Assembly: GCF_010365285.1 (NCBI RefSeq)
Contig: NZ_CP048286.1
Coordinates: forward strand, 6,985,255-7,049,254
DNA from: Paenibacillus rhizovicinus
Lineage (GTDB): Bacteria; Bacillota; Bacilli; Paenibacillales; Paenibacillaceae
DNA length: 64,000 nt
Direction: 5' to 3'
Part shown: in pieces, positions 1 through 9,600 of the stretch
Layout of the letters: each line of letters starts with the position of its first letter
How positions within the stretch are numbered: position 1 is the first letter of the stretch
Notes under the pieces: generated by a model
Told to the model about the DNA's origin: nothing
Database searches by the model: none
The model's input: the letters and a program-made list of their open reading frames with translations, nothing else
Position numbers and translations under genes: made by a program

Positions 1-51
1 CTGCTGTTTCACCTGCTAGAAGATAAACAAGAACAGAATAAGGAAGTGTAA
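1..51 (+). CDS. 3' end of an unidentified upstream gene (partial)
   Basis: The first 51 bases read in frame as a 16-residue polar tail ending in TAA at 49-51, and the ribosome binding site of the following MFS gene (AAGGAAG) overlaps this stop. That arrangement suggests a translationally coupled operon. MarR-family regulators often precede DHA2-type exporters and end in such a charged tail, but that identity is a guess from context; too little protein is visible to name the family. Confidence 0.45.
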   Translation: MLFHLLEDKQEQNKEV

Positions 52-53
52 CG

Positions 54-1625
54 ATGACAAATATCAGTGCAAGACAAATTCGTTGGATCGTGACCGGGCT
101 CATGCTGGGCTTGCTGCTCGGATCGCTCGACCAAACGATTGTCTCGACGGCAATGCCGCATGTCATTGCGGAATTGAACGGTTTCAGCTTGTACAGCTGG
201 GTATTCACGATCTACATGCTGACCTCGACGACGGCTGTTCCGATCTTCGGCAAGCTGGCGGATTTGTTCGGCAGACGGCTCGTATATTTGATCGGGATGG
301 GGCTGTTCCTCGTCGGCTCGGCGCTTTGCGGCTTGTCGCATGACATGACGCAATTGATCGTCTTCCGCGCCATTCAAGGGATCGGCGCAGGCGCGCTGAT
401 GCCGATCGCCATGACGATCATCGGCGATATTTTCCCGCCGGACCGCCGCGGCAAGATGCAAGGTATCTTCGGCGCCGTATTCGGCTTATCCAGCGTCATC
501 GGCCCGGCAGTCGGCGGCTTCATCGTCGATCATATGGCTTGGCAGTGGATTTTCTACATCAATTTGCCTTTCGGTATCTTCGCGGCAATTATTCTCTCCA
601 TCGCATTGAAAGAATCCAAAAGCACCGAGAAAAAATCGATCGACTGGGGCGGCGCTTCTACGCTGACCGGCGCAGTCGTCGCGTTCCTGCTGGCCATCGA
701 AATGGGCGGCAGCGGTTCATCCGAAGGCGGCATGAAGCATTACGCGTGGGGTTCCCCGCAAATTCTCGGCTTATTCGGTGCCAGCTTGCTGCTCATTCTC
801 GTCTTCCTCTGGATTGAATCCAAGGTGAAGGAACCGATCATCCCGCTTCGCTTGTTCCATTTCCGCGCGATTTCGGTATCCAGCATCGTAGGCTTCATGA
901 TGGGGATGGGGATGTTCGGCGCGATTACGTACATTCCGCTGTTCTCGCAAGCGGTCATCGGAACATCGGCTTCGCATTCCGGTTACATCCTGACGCCGCT
1001 CATGCTGTCGCTGATCGCCTCCAGCATCGTAGGCGGCCGTCTCATAACGAAGTTCAGCTATCGTTCGATCGTCATGGTGTCGATGGCGATCATGACGGTC
1101 GGTTACCTGCTCATGTCGCAGATGGGTACCGGCACGAGCAGCTTCGAGCTTGTCTTGTATATGATTATTGTCGGTCTCGGAATGGGTGCGCTCATGCCGG
1201 TCCTTACGATCGCCGCGCAAAGCGCGGTGGGGCATGATCTTCGAGGCGTCGCCACGTCGACGACGCAATTCACGCGTTCCATCGGCGGTACCGTAGGCGT
1301 CGCGATTATGGGCGTCATCATGTCGAGCAGAATGACGGACGGCATCTCCGGTATCGTGAACGACTTCAAAGACATTCCGGAAGACCAGTTGAAGCAGTTT
1401 GCGAACCCGCAAGCTTTGCTCCAGCCGGAAGTGAAAGCGAAGATCCCAGACAAACTGCTTGCTGCGCTGCAACATATTCTAAGCGACGCAATTACTTCCG
1501 TCTTCGTCATCGGTATTATCGTCGTGTTAATCGGTCTGATCTCCGCTTACTTCTACGGCAAGCTGCGGATGCCGAAACGCGAAGAAGGATCGGCAGCGGT
1601 TAAAGCTACGGTTGACATGCACTAA
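54..1625 (+). CDS. MFS multidrug efflux transporter, DHA2 (EmrB/QacA) family
   Basis: A 523-residue membrane protein of the length and layout of 14-helix drug:proton antiporters. The first helix carries the DHA2 signature (LDQTIVSTAMP), loop 2-3 has the MFS motif A (GKLADLFGRR), and motif C follows (GAVFGLSSVIGPAVGG). The ATG at 54 is preceded by AAGGAAG at the correct distance. It probably exports toxic compounds from the cytoplasm; the substrate cannot be read from the sequence. A second DHA2 pump lies at 41.8-43.2 kb. A strong intrinsic terminator follows. Confidence 0.9.
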   Translation: MTNISARQIRWIVTGLMLGLLLGSLDQTIVSTAMPHVIAELNGFSLYSWVFTIYMLTSTTAVPIFGKLADLFGRRLVYLIGMGLFLVGSALCGLSHDMTQLIVFRAIQGIGAGALMPIAMTIIGDIFPPDRRGKMQGIFGAVFGLSSVIGPAVGGFIVDHMAWQWIFYINLPFGIFAAIILSIALKESKSTEKKSIDWGGASTLTGAVVAFLLAIEMGGSGSSEGGMKHYAWGSPQILGLFGASLLLILVFLWIESKVKEPIIPLRLFHFRAISVSSIVGFMMGMGMFGAITYIPLFSQAVIGTSASHSGYILTPLMLSLIASSIVGGRLITKFSYRSIVMVSMAIMTVGYLLMSQMGTGTSSFELVLYMIIVGLGMGALMPVLTIAAQSAVGHDLRGVATSTTQFTRSIGGTVGVAIMGVIMSSRMTDGISGIVNDFKDIPEDQLKQFANPQALLQPEVKAKIPDKLLAALQHILSDAITSVFVIGIIVVLIGLISAYFYGKLRMPKREEGSAAVKATVDMH

Positions 1626-1664
1626 TTCAGTCAAGCATTTCCTCATAACTCCCATTGATTTAAC

Positions 1665-1706
1665 GACGAACCAAGTCTCGCTAGCGGCTTGGTTCGTCTT
1701 TATTTT
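1665..1706 (+). terminator. Intrinsic terminator after the MFS gene
   Basis: An 11-bp perfect stem (GACGAACCAAG pairing with CTTGGTTCGTC) with a 12-base loop is followed by a T-rich run, 40 bases after the transporter stop codon. Confidence 0.85.
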
Positions 1707-1797
1707 ACTGGGGATAGGGGGTAGTAACTTAAAGGGTAGTAGCTGAAATTAAAGTACATACTTCCATCCTGGCCGCAACTTGCGTATAGTTTCAGAT

Positions 1798-1816
1798 GTA
1801 TACATATTATGAATAC
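1798..1816. promoter_or_regulatory. Palindrome in the aldo/keto reductase promoter region
   Basis: A 19-bp near-perfect inverted repeat (GTATACATATTATGAATAC, one mismatched pair) lies just upstream of the Shine-Dalgarno of the next gene. It overlaps a plausible -10 (TATTAT), so it may be a repressor operator. No regulator gene is adjacent, so the cognate protein is unknown. Confidence 0.35.
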
Positions 1817-1835
1817 ATAATAAGGAGTGAACGCA

Positions 1836-2813
1836 GTGGAATACCGTGTTCTTGGACGTTCCGGTTTAAAGGTTAGCGAAGTAAGTTTGGGCTGCTGGGC
1901 AATCGGCGGGCCATCATGGCGCGACGGCGAGGCCGTAGGCTGGTCGGGCAATGACGACAGCGCATCGCTTGACGGCTTGAAACGCGCGTTCGAGCTTGGC
2001 ATCAATCATTTCGATACGGCGGACGTCTACGGCGATGGGCATTCGGAGCGCGTGCTCGGCCGGTTTCTGAAAGAAGTTCCGCGCGATCAAGTCGTCATCG
2101 CTTCCAAAGTCGGCTGGTTCCGCGGTACGGCACCTAACGCGATGCAGCCCATACATATCCGTCATCAGCTCGAACAATCGCTGATGAATTTGGGCACGGA
2201 CTACCTGGACCTGCATTTCTTCCATAATACGAATTTCGGACCGAACGATTTGTATTTGGAGGAAGCAGCCGATACGATGCGTCAGCTGCAGAAGGAAGGC
2301 AAGGTCCGCGTCATCGGCCAATCCGGCTACGGCTATGGCGATTTCATGCGCGTTTGTCCGATTACGCGTCCGGACGTGCTTCAGTTCCACTACAATGCGT
2401 TCGGCAATTCCTTCGACAAGCCGGATACGAATCTGTTCCGCTGGGCCGATGAACAGAACATCGGCATGGTGCTGTTCGGACCGCTCGCCCAAGGCTTGCT
2501 GCTCGACAAATTCGATCCGGAGCATCCGCCGAAGTTCGGCGAAGGGGATAACCGCTCTTCCAATGACGCGTATACGAAGGAGCGTCTGCTTGAGATTCGC
2601 CGCCGCCTTGGAACGATCAAGGAACGGTTCGGCATGGAAGTGCAAGATTTGGTGCGCGTGGCGATTCAATTCGCGCTGGCGCAATCGCCGAACGCTTGCG
2701 TCATTCCCGGCTTCAAGAACGCGAAGCAGGTGGAATCCAATGCGCAGGGAGCAGGCAATCCGTTGACTGCCGAGGAAGTCGCGTTCATTCGCAGCGTTAT
2801 TCAAGGCGCATAG
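1836..2813 (+). CDS. Aldo/keto reductase
   Basis: Cytoplasmic NAD(P)H-dependent oxidoreductase of the aldo/keto reductase superfamily, 325 residues. Visible landmarks are the N-terminal LGRSGLKVSEVSLGCW, the catalytic Asp-Tyr block FDTADVYGDGHSE, the catalytic Lys in ASKVGW and the C-terminal cofactor-binding IPGFKN. A longer frame opens at GTG 1827, but AAGGAG at 1822-1827 is correctly spaced only for the GTG at 1836, so that start was chosen. The gene is monocistronic between two terminators. Substrate unknown. Confidence 0.88.
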   Translation: MEYRVLGRSGLKVSEVSLGCWAIGGPSWRDGEAVGWSGNDDSASLDGLKRAFELGINHFDTADVYGDGHSERVLGRFLKEVPRDQVVIASKVGWFRGTAPNAMQPIHIRHQLEQSLMNLGTDYLDLHFFHNTNFGPNDLYLEEAADTMRQLQKEGKVRVIGQSGYGYGDFMRVCPITRPDVLQFHYNAFGNSFDKPDTNLFRWADEQNIGMVLFGPLAQGLLLDKFDPEHPPKFGEGDNRSSNDAYTKERLLEIRRRLGTIKERFGMEVQDLVRVAIQFALAQSPNACVIPGFKNAKQVESNAQGAGNPLTAEEVAFIRSVIQGA

Positions 2814-2880
2814 CAGCGGGTAATTTTGGCGGCATTGCGGCTGCTTGAATTGAAGCCACTGTTCAAAGTCATTGCCCGAA

Positions 2881-2909
2881 GCCACTGACAATCATGTCAG
2901 TGGCTTTTT
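2881..2909 (+). terminator. Intrinsic terminator after the aldo/keto reductase gene
   Basis: A 10-bp perfect stem (GCCACTGACA / TGTCAGTGGC) with an ATCA loop is followed immediately by TTTTT. Confidence 0.92.
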
Positions 2910-3051
2910 CGCGTTTATTGCCCGGTAATCCATGGTGCTGCGCATTTATTTAGCGCCGTTAACTAAAAGAATGATTTTCGGGAATTGGTTCCACATGTAT
3001 ACTGTAAATAGGACAGTAAATACAACTTTATTAGAAGGGAATTGGGTAATC

Positions 3052-3462
3052 TTGCTGCGTGAAATGACAATTAACGACTATGATCAGATGCTTGCGCTAT
3101 GGAACGCCATTGAAGGGTTGGCATTAAGCGCTGCCGACTCCAAACCGAATATAGCCATGTATTTGGAACGGAATCCCGGATTGAGCTACGTGTTCGAAGC
3201 CGATGGTCTCATCGTGGGCACCGTGCTGTGCGGACATGACGGACGGAGAGGTTTTATCTATCATGCGGCCGTGAATCCGGCTTACCGTAATCAGAGAATT
3301 GCGCAGCAGCTGATAAGTAAGAGCTTGCAAGGCTTGCGGGAAGCCGGAATCGACAAATGCCATCTGTTCGTTCTTGACGATAATGAAATCGGACAAGCGT
3401 TCTGGAGCCGCAGGGGCTGGGAGAAGCGAAGCGGCTTTGCGGTCTACTCGACGGATGTGTAA
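3052..3462 (+). CDS. GNAT family N-acetyltransferase
   Basis: Small cytoplasmic acetyl-CoA-dependent acyltransferase. The core fold begins at LREMTINDYDQM and contains the beta4-alpha3 acetyl-CoA loop in the form NPAYRNQRIAQQLI, close to the usual Q/RxxGxG/A pattern. It ends with the FWSRRGW strand typical of the family. The frame is open from ATG 2932, but that adds about 40 residues not matching the fold. A GAAGGGA at 3034-3040 fits the TTG at 3052, with ATG 3064 as an alternative. Substrate unknown. Confidence 0.72.
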   Translation: MLREMTINDYDQMLALWNAIEGLALSAADSKPNIAMYLERNPGLSYVFEADGLIVGTVLCGHDGRRGFIYHAAVNPAYRNQRIAQQLISKSLQGLREAGIDKCHLFVLDDNEIGQAFWSRRGWEKRSGFAVYSTDV

Positions 3463-3603
3463 TGAGTCAGGACTGTGCCAGACGGATACCGATATTGTCG
3501 CCTGCTTGCCGCCATGGAGCGTTGAATCGATTCATATATGCGGGGAAGTTTTTATGCCGGGAAGTTTTTCGTCGTTAGATACGAATACAAGGAGGACGGT
3601 TAG

Positions 3604-4587
3604 ATGGCTATTAATCGTTCGGTTATAAACTGGCTGCTTGATTCAGACCCTTCGATCCGGTGGCAAGTGATGCGTGACTTGATCGATGCGCCAGCGGAGG
3701 AGGTCGAGGTTGAACGCGCAAAGGTGGCCACCGAGGGAGTGGGCGCTCGGTTGCTTGCCCTGCAGAGGGCGGACGGGTCGTGGGCTGGCGAGGCGTGGAA
3801 TCACGGGTGGGATTCCACGATGCACGTCTTGTCTCTTCTCCGTGAGCTGGGTCTTGATCCCGTAAGCGATGAGTCACGGCGAGCGGTAGAATTGGTCCGT
3901 GATCAGGTGACATGGCGGGGATGGGACATGGACGGCGAATGGCGGGGTTGGGAATGGAAGGGCAATCCCTTCTTCATCGGGGAGGTCGAGCCCTGCATCA
4001 ACGGGCAAGTCGCGGCGAGCGGGGCCTATTTCGGCCAGGACGTACGGCGGATCGTCGACCGCCTGCTCGGCGAGCAGCTGCCGGATGGAGGCTGGAATTG
4101 CGACGCAGAAAAAGGATCGACGCGGTCGTCGTTCAACACCACGATCTGCGTGCTGGAAGCCCTGCTCGAATATGAACTGGCCGGCGTGGAAAGTGCGGCG
4201 GTAACGGAAGCCCGCCTTCGCGGGCAGGAGTATCTCCTTGAACGCAGACTCTTCAGGCGGCGTTCGACAGGCGAGGCGATCGAGCGGGACCGCAAGGGCG
4301 GCGTCGCCTGGGCAAGCTTCTCCTTCCCGACTTGGTGGCACTATGACGTGCTTCGAGGACTTGAGTATCTGCGAAGGGCCGGCACCACACCGGACGAGCG
4401 CGTGGCCGAGGCGATCGAGCTGGTCGTGTCGAAGCGCGACGGCGACGGCCGATGGCCGCTTGAGAATCAGCACCCCGGCACAATGGCGGTCGAGGTGAAC
4501 GAAGGTGTGGGGCAGCCGAGCAGGTGGAACACGCTGCGCGCTTTACGGGTGCTGGACTGGTACTCGGGACAAGGCACGAGCGGATAA
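3604..4587 (+). CDS. Squalene-cyclase-like / prenyltransferase-type alpha-toroid protein
   Basis: A 327-residue protein with repeated Q/R-x-x-D-G-x-W segments (QRADGSW, QLPDGGW and KRDGDGRW), which are QW-like motifs of the terpene cyclase and prenyltransferase (alpha/alpha)-barrel superfamily. It is about half the length of a true squalene-hopene cyclase, and the DxDD catalytic motif is not seen, so cyclase activity is doubtful. The start at ATG 3604 has AAGGAGG at 3590-3596. Codon use looks more GC-skewed than in its neighbours, which may mark acquisition. Function unknown. Confidence 0.65.
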   Translation: MAINRSVINWLLDSDPSIRWQVMRDLIDAPAEEVEVERAKVATEGVGARLLALQRADGSWAGEAWNHGWDSTMHVLSLLRELGLDPVSDESRRAVELVRDQVTWRGWDMDGEWRGWEWKGNPFFIGEVEPCINGQVAASGAYFGQDVRRIVDRLLGEQLPDGGWNCDAEKGSTRSSFNTTICVLEALLEYELAGVESAAVTEARLRGQEYLLERRLFRRRSTGEAIERDRKGGVAWASFSFPTWWHYDVLRGLEYLRRAGTTPDERVAEAIELVVSKRDGDGRWPLENQHPGTMAVEVNEGVGQPSRWNTLRALRVLDWYSGQGTSG

Positions 4588-4643
4588 TTTGCCGTTACTT
4601 TCGGAAAGCATGGATTCAATATAAGAATGCTGGAGGAAATCAA

Positions 4644-4775
4644 ATGAAAGCATCGCTTATACGGCAAACGAAATGTTTTTGCTATGATTTCAAACCAATA
4701 AGACGCATATTGAATGAAATTGGAGCGACCTTTGTTCACAAAACAAGACAAGAGGATTACATCTATCAAAAATGA
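4644..4775 (+). pseudogene. Remnant of a CYTH-domain (CyaB-like class IV cyclase/thiamine triphosphatase) gene
   Basis: A 43-codon frame with its own GGAGG at 4632-4636. The product (FEATURES: PIRRILNEIGATFVHKTRQED) resembles only the first strands of CYTH-superfamily proteins, which normally run to about 170-200 residues. The stop at 4773-4775 coincides with the junction to a MazG-like fragment in another frame. This suggests a deletion fused two genes. Translation is possible, but a folded enzyme is not. Confidence 0.5.
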
Positions 4776-4913
4776 TTATTTTCTTAAACTTGTTGAAGAA
4801 GTCGGGGAATTAGCAGATGTAATAAGGAAAAATAAAAGATTAAACCAGACCTAGAAGAATGTTTCCATTTGAAAGAGGAGATAAATAGGGAGAAATATAA
4901 GGGGTCTAGTTAA
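4771..4913 (+). pseudogene. Remnant of a MazG-like nucleotide pyrophosphohydrolase gene
   Basis: In one frame from 4771 the sequence encodes NDYFLKLVEEVGELADVIRK, the first helix of MazG-type NTP pyrophosphohydrolases with its EExxE metal-binding residues. The frame stops at 4854. In the next frame, from about 4842, it resumes as DLEECFHLKEEINREKY, which is how such proteins end. The middle of the domain, including its second metal-binding helix, is missing. This is therefore an internally deleted relic rather than a simple frameshift. Confidence 0.55.
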
Positions 4914-4936
4914 CCAGTGGAGGTGGCAGATCATTC

Positions 4937-5851
4937 ATGGGAGATACGAATGTATGGGATGCGGAGTGGGAGGTTAACGAAGAGCTAGCGCGAGTGTTGA
5001 TCAGCAGCCAATTCCCGCAGCTGACATCGAAGCAAGTGAAACGATTGGGCTGGGGCTGGGACAATACGGTTTATCTCATCGGCGACGAGTACGTGTTCCG
5101 GTTTCCAAGAAGAACGATTGCAGTTGGCTCGATTCGTATGGAAGGAAAGCTGCTTCCGAAGCTGGAGTCATATATGACCGTCCCCTACCCGAAACCGTTG
5201 TTTTATGGCGAAGCAAGCGACGAATATCCGGCACCATTTCTTGGGTATACCTACGTGCCAGGAGATTTCCCCATCGGCTTGACGGAAGAGCGCCGGGCTT
5301 TATCGGCAGAGACGCTAGCGAAATTTTTGCGGAAATTGCATGAGTTTCCGGTACAGGCGGCGCTGAAGGACGGAGTTCATCAGGATCATCGAGGCTTGAC
5401 GGATATCGCATCGCGAAAGGTGAAATTGGAGGGCTTCCTATCGAAAGTGTTTACACACTTGTCGGAGGAAGAGTCCGATGCGATTCAAGCGTATATAAGT
5501 GGGTTGAAAACGGACCGTGTCGAGGCGGTGAATGCGCTGCTGCACGGCGATCTTCATTTCAAGAATATACTGGTGAATGAGAACGGGACCGTCTCCGGTA
5601 TCATTGATTGGGGTGATCTAAGTGTTGGCCATCCGGCTTGCGATTTGAGCATTGCTTACAGCTTTTTACCTCCGTACGCTCGAGGAGCGTTTTTTGAAAC
5701 GTACGGAGAGGTGGACGAGGAAACGAAGCTGCTGGCGCGCCTGATCGCGGTATACATACCTGTACTGATCTTGATGCAGGCGGTCGATGACGGGAATGAA
5801 GCGATCGCGGCAGAGGCGAAGTCGAACATCATGCGGGCACTGTCGGATTAG
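4937..5851 (+). CDS. Aminoglycoside phosphotransferase (APH/choline kinase) family protein
   Basis: A 304-residue kinase-like protein. The catalytic loop LLHGDLHFKNILV (HxDxxxxN) and the metal-binding IIDWGDLSVGHPACDL are intact. An N-terminal nucleotide-binding lobe begins at LGWGWDNTVYLIG. Family members phosphorylate small molecules such as antibiotics, choline, sugars or nucleosides with ATP or GTP. There is no reason in the context to call it a true resistance enzyme. ATG 4937 follows GGAGGTGG at 4919-4926. It appears to be transcribed alone. Confidence 0.85.
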   Translation: MGDTNVWDAEWEVNEELARVLISSQFPQLTSKQVKRLGWGWDNTVYLIGDEYVFRFPRRTIAVGSIRMEGKLLPKLESYMTVPYPKPLFYGEASDEYPAPFLGYTYVPGDFPIGLTEERRALSAETLAKFLRKLHEFPVQAALKDGVHQDHRGLTDIASRKVKLEGFLSKVFTHLSEEESDAIQAYISGLKTDRVEAVNALLHGDLHFKNILVNENGTVSGIIDWGDLSVGHPACDLSIAYSFLPPYARGAFFETYGEVDEETKLLARLIAVYIPVLILMQAVDDGNEAIAAEAKSNIMRALSD

Positions 5852-5893
5852 GCTCATATTTCGATGCGAATAGAAGACGAGTTAAGAACAAAC

Positions 5894-5923
5894 CTGACTA
5901 TAGGACACCTGCTATCCTACAAT
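5894..5923 (+). promoter_or_regulatory. Putative sigma-A promoter
   Basis: CTGACT and TACAAT are separated by 18 bases, 30 bases upstream of the start at 5953. The -35 deviates from TTGACA, so confidence is limited. Confidence 0.4.
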
Positions 5924-5952
5924 ACAAATAAAAGTAATTAGGTGGTGGCGAG

Positions 5953-6220
5953 ATGCGTTGGGAAGAAGTTCGGGAGCGTTTTCCGGAAGAATGGGTCGTA
6001 CTTGAAGCGACAAAGGCTTATTCACAGGGGGCAACGCTTTATAGAAGAAGTTGTTGTCATCGATACTTTTGATGAGTCCACCCAAGCATTGCGTCGCTAC
6101 AGCGAACTTCATAGAGAGAATCCTCACCGAGAATATTGCTTTTTTCATACATCCCGCAATGAATTGGTAGCCCGCGAACGCTATGTTGGAATAAGAGGTT
6201 TGGTCAAAGCGGGCATTTAG
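5953..6220 (+). pseudogene. Conserved hypothetical protein gene, frameshifted
   Basis: ATG 5953, with a GGTGG-type site before it, starts MRWEEVRERFPEEWVVLEA, the N-terminus of a small conserved Firmicute family of unknown function. I recall relatives lying beside retropepsin-like protease genes. The frame breaks at about 6026-6030 and continues in another frame as RFIEEVVVIDTFDESTQALR and then the C-terminal ERYVGIRGL. Removing one G from the run of five at that point restores a single 88-residue protein. This is either a real frameshift or a homopolymer sequencing error. Confidence 0.6.
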
Positions 6221-6541
6221 GTTCAAAGTGAGATGAATTATGATCGAGGATGCAATGGCTTTCTCGTTTTTTTGTTTTTGTGCATGACATTTCGCAATCA
6301 TGTAGCGTTGACTACAAGCACTCGGCTCCGCCGCCGTCGAACCTTCTTCGCGGCCATGGAATCCTCTATTCAAGCAAATCTACCGTTTTTGGCAGCTGGG
6401 CGGACTCACGTTCCGTTATAGGCGACCAAAGCCTTGATTTTGAACTGCATTTCAATCCTATAAACTCTCCTGTGTCCTCCAAAAGCCGAAGACGCCTATT
6501 ATTCCATCAATAGCGTCATCTCTGTCCACCAATTTACGCTC

Positions 6542-6570
6542 AGCCCGCAGATTTGCCTGCGGGCTATTTC
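6542..6570 (+). terminator. Hairpin in the 6.2-6.7 kb gene-free stretch
   Basis: A 9-bp perfect stem (AGCCCGCAG / CTGCGGGCT) with a 6-base loop and a weak T tract. The surrounding stretch from 6221 to 6694 shows no other gene. I looked there for a cobalamin riboswitch ahead of icmF and did not recognise one. Confidence 0.55.
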
Positions 6571-6694
6571 TGCGTCGCGAGACGCTGAAACCGTTTCACC
6601 CACGCGGCATCTCCTGCGGGAACGCGAATATTGTAGTAAGGAGATACCGTGAAGTCGAAGCAGCTTCAATCTTGATGGAAGGGCGGAATGCACC

Positions 6695-9600
6695 TTGGAA
6701 CAACAAATGATTCGCCCGAACAACCCTGTTCGTTTTGTGACGGCTGCCGCCTTGTTCGATGGCCACGATGCTTCCATAAACATTATGAGACGGATTCTTC
6801 AAGCGTCCGGCGTCGAGGTCATTCATCTCGGTCATAACCGCTCCGTTCGGGAGGTAACGAGCGCGGCCATCCAGGAAGACGTGCAGGGCATTGCGATCAG
6901 CTCCTATCAAGGCGGACATATCGAATATATGACCTATATGTACGATGTGCTGCAGCAAGCGGGGGCAGGCCATGTCCGAATCTTTGCCGGCGGTGGAGGC
7001 GTCATCGTACCTGCTGAAATCAAAGCGCTGCACGACTATGGAATCGCCCGGATTTTCTCGCCGGATGACGGCCGCGAGATGGGGCTGCAAGGCATGATCA
7101 ATCATATGATTCAAGCGTGCGATTTCAAGACCCCGCGGCAAGCCGATCAAGACTGGGCATCGCTTACGAAGCGGGCACCGCTGGAGGATCACGGCTGGGG
7201 CGCCACGGCTAGGCTGATCTCACTCGCAGAAGACAATGCGGGCGGGACGGCCGTGGACGATGTCGAATCCGCCGTACTGAAGCAGCTGCACGCCGATGTT
7301 CCCGCGGTTCCGGTACTCGGCATTACGGGCACTGGCGGCGCAGGCAAAAGCTCGCTAACTGACGAATTGGTGCGCCGGTATTTGAGCGGCTTCCCGGACC
7401 GGACCATTGCCGTCATCTCGGTCGATCCGACCAAGCTGAAGTCGGGCGGCGCGCTGCTCGGCGATCGGATCCGAATGAATGCGATTCAGGATCCGAGAGT
7501 GTTCATGCGCAGCATGGCGACAAGGGGCTCCAAGTCCGAAATCAGCGAGGCCGCCAAGGACGCCATCGCCATCGTGAAGCAAGCGGGGTACGACTTCGTT
7601 ATCCTTGAAACGAGCGGCATCGGCCAAGGCGGGGCGGCCATCGTCGATGTCTGCGATGTGGCGATGTATGTCATGACGAGCGAGTTCGGAGCCGCCTCCC
7701 AGCTGGAGAAGATCGATATGATCGATTACGCGGACATGATCGCGATCAATAAATTCGAGCGCCGCGGATCGGAGGACGCGCTTCGGGATGTGCGCAAGCA
7801 GTTCAAGCGCAGCCGGCAATGGTTCGATGTTCCCGATGAACGGCTGCCCGTGTTCGGCACGATTGCCAGCCAGTTTAACGATCCCGGCACGACGGTGCTC
7901 TTCCGCGAGCTGATGCGGATCGTGGAAGGGAAAACAGGCGGAAGCTGGCGGCTTCAGCAGAATGCCGCGCCGGCGACTGCGAGTATGAACGCGAGCGCAA
8001 ATGAAAGTACGCTTGCAAGTGCGAGTGCGAATGCAAGCGGGCGCGCGCATCCAAGAGCCGATGCGAATGCGGCGAGCATGAATGCGATCATTCCTCCCGA
8101 TCGAACCGGTTACCTGAGCGAAATCGCTCAAACCGTCCGCCGGTATCGCGCATTCATTGAAGAGCAAGTCACGGTCGCGCGCGACATGGCGCAGCTGCAG
8201 GGGACGAAAAGGCTGATCGCAGCCAACAGCGGACAGCATCTGACTGACGCTGAAGCAGCTCTAATCGCGGAGAAGCTGGATGCCATGCTCGCCGAATGCG
8301 AAGCCGTCCAGCATCCGGATAGCCGGAAGCAATTGGATGCATGGCCGGGCATCCGCGATGCGTACGGCCAAGATTGGCTATTTACGAAGGTTCGCGGCAT
8401 GGAAGCCGGAACCGAACTGGTTTCTCAATCGCTGTCGGGCAGCCGTATTCCGCGGATAAGTCTGCCGAAGTTCGATGAAGACGGCGAATTGCTCCGCTGG
8501 CTGCTGAAGGAGAACTTGCCTGGTTCCTTTCCGTATACGGCGGGCGTATTCGCATTCAAGCGCACCGACGAAGAGCCCAAGCGTCAATTCGCCGGAGAAG
8601 GCACGCCGGAGCGGACCAATCGCCGGTTCCACTACCTGTGCCGCAACGACGATGCCAAAAGGCTGTCTACCGCCTTCGACAGCGTGACGCTGTACGGGCA
8701 GGATCCGAGCGATCGTCCGGACATTTTCGGCAAAATCGGGAACAGCGGCGTTAACGTGTGCTCGCTCGACGATATGAAGAAGCTGTACGCCGGCTTTGAT
8801 CTCTGTCATCCTTCCGTCAGCGTATCGATGACGATCAACGGTCCAGCACCGGCGATCTTGGCGATGTTCATGAATACGGCCATCGATCAGCAGGTCGATC
8901 GCTTCGCGGCGGAGCATGGCCGACAGCCGGACGAAGCGGAATATGCAGGCATCCGGGCATCCACGCTGCAAGCGGTGCGCGGCACGGTGCAGGCGGATAT
9001 TCTCAAAGAAGACCAGGGTCAGAACACGTGCATCTTCAGTACGGAGTTCGCGTTGAAAATGATGGGAGACGTCCAGCAGTATTTTATCGATCATCAGGTG
9101 CGCCATTATTATTCGGTCAGCATTAGCGGCTATCATATCGCGGAAGCCGGAGCCAACCCCGTTACCCAATTGGCGTTTACGCTGGCGAACGGGTTCACCT
9201 ACGTCGAATATTACCTGTCCCGCGGGATGCGAATCGACGAATTCGCGCCGAATCTATCGTTCTTCTTCAGTAACGGACTCGATCCGGAATACAGCGTCAT
9301 GGGTCGCGTCGCCCGGCGCATCTGGTCCACGGTCATGAAGCATAAGTACGGCGCCAATGAACGCAGCCAGAAGCTCAAATACCATATTCAGACGTCCGGC
9401 CGCTCGCTGCATGCGCAGGAGATGGATTTCAACGACATTCGCACGACGCTGCAGGCGCTGATGGCAATCTACGACAACTGCAATTCCCTGCATACGAATG
9501 CCTACGACGAGGCCGTGACGACGCCGACCGAAAGCTCCGTGCGCCGGGCGATGGCCATTCAGCTGATTATCAGCCGCGAGCTGGGCATGGCCAAGAACGA

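Noticed and set aside
6221..6694. Cobalamin riboswitch upstream of icmF
   Set aside because: The conserved B12-box words were not found; only a simple hairpin is visible.
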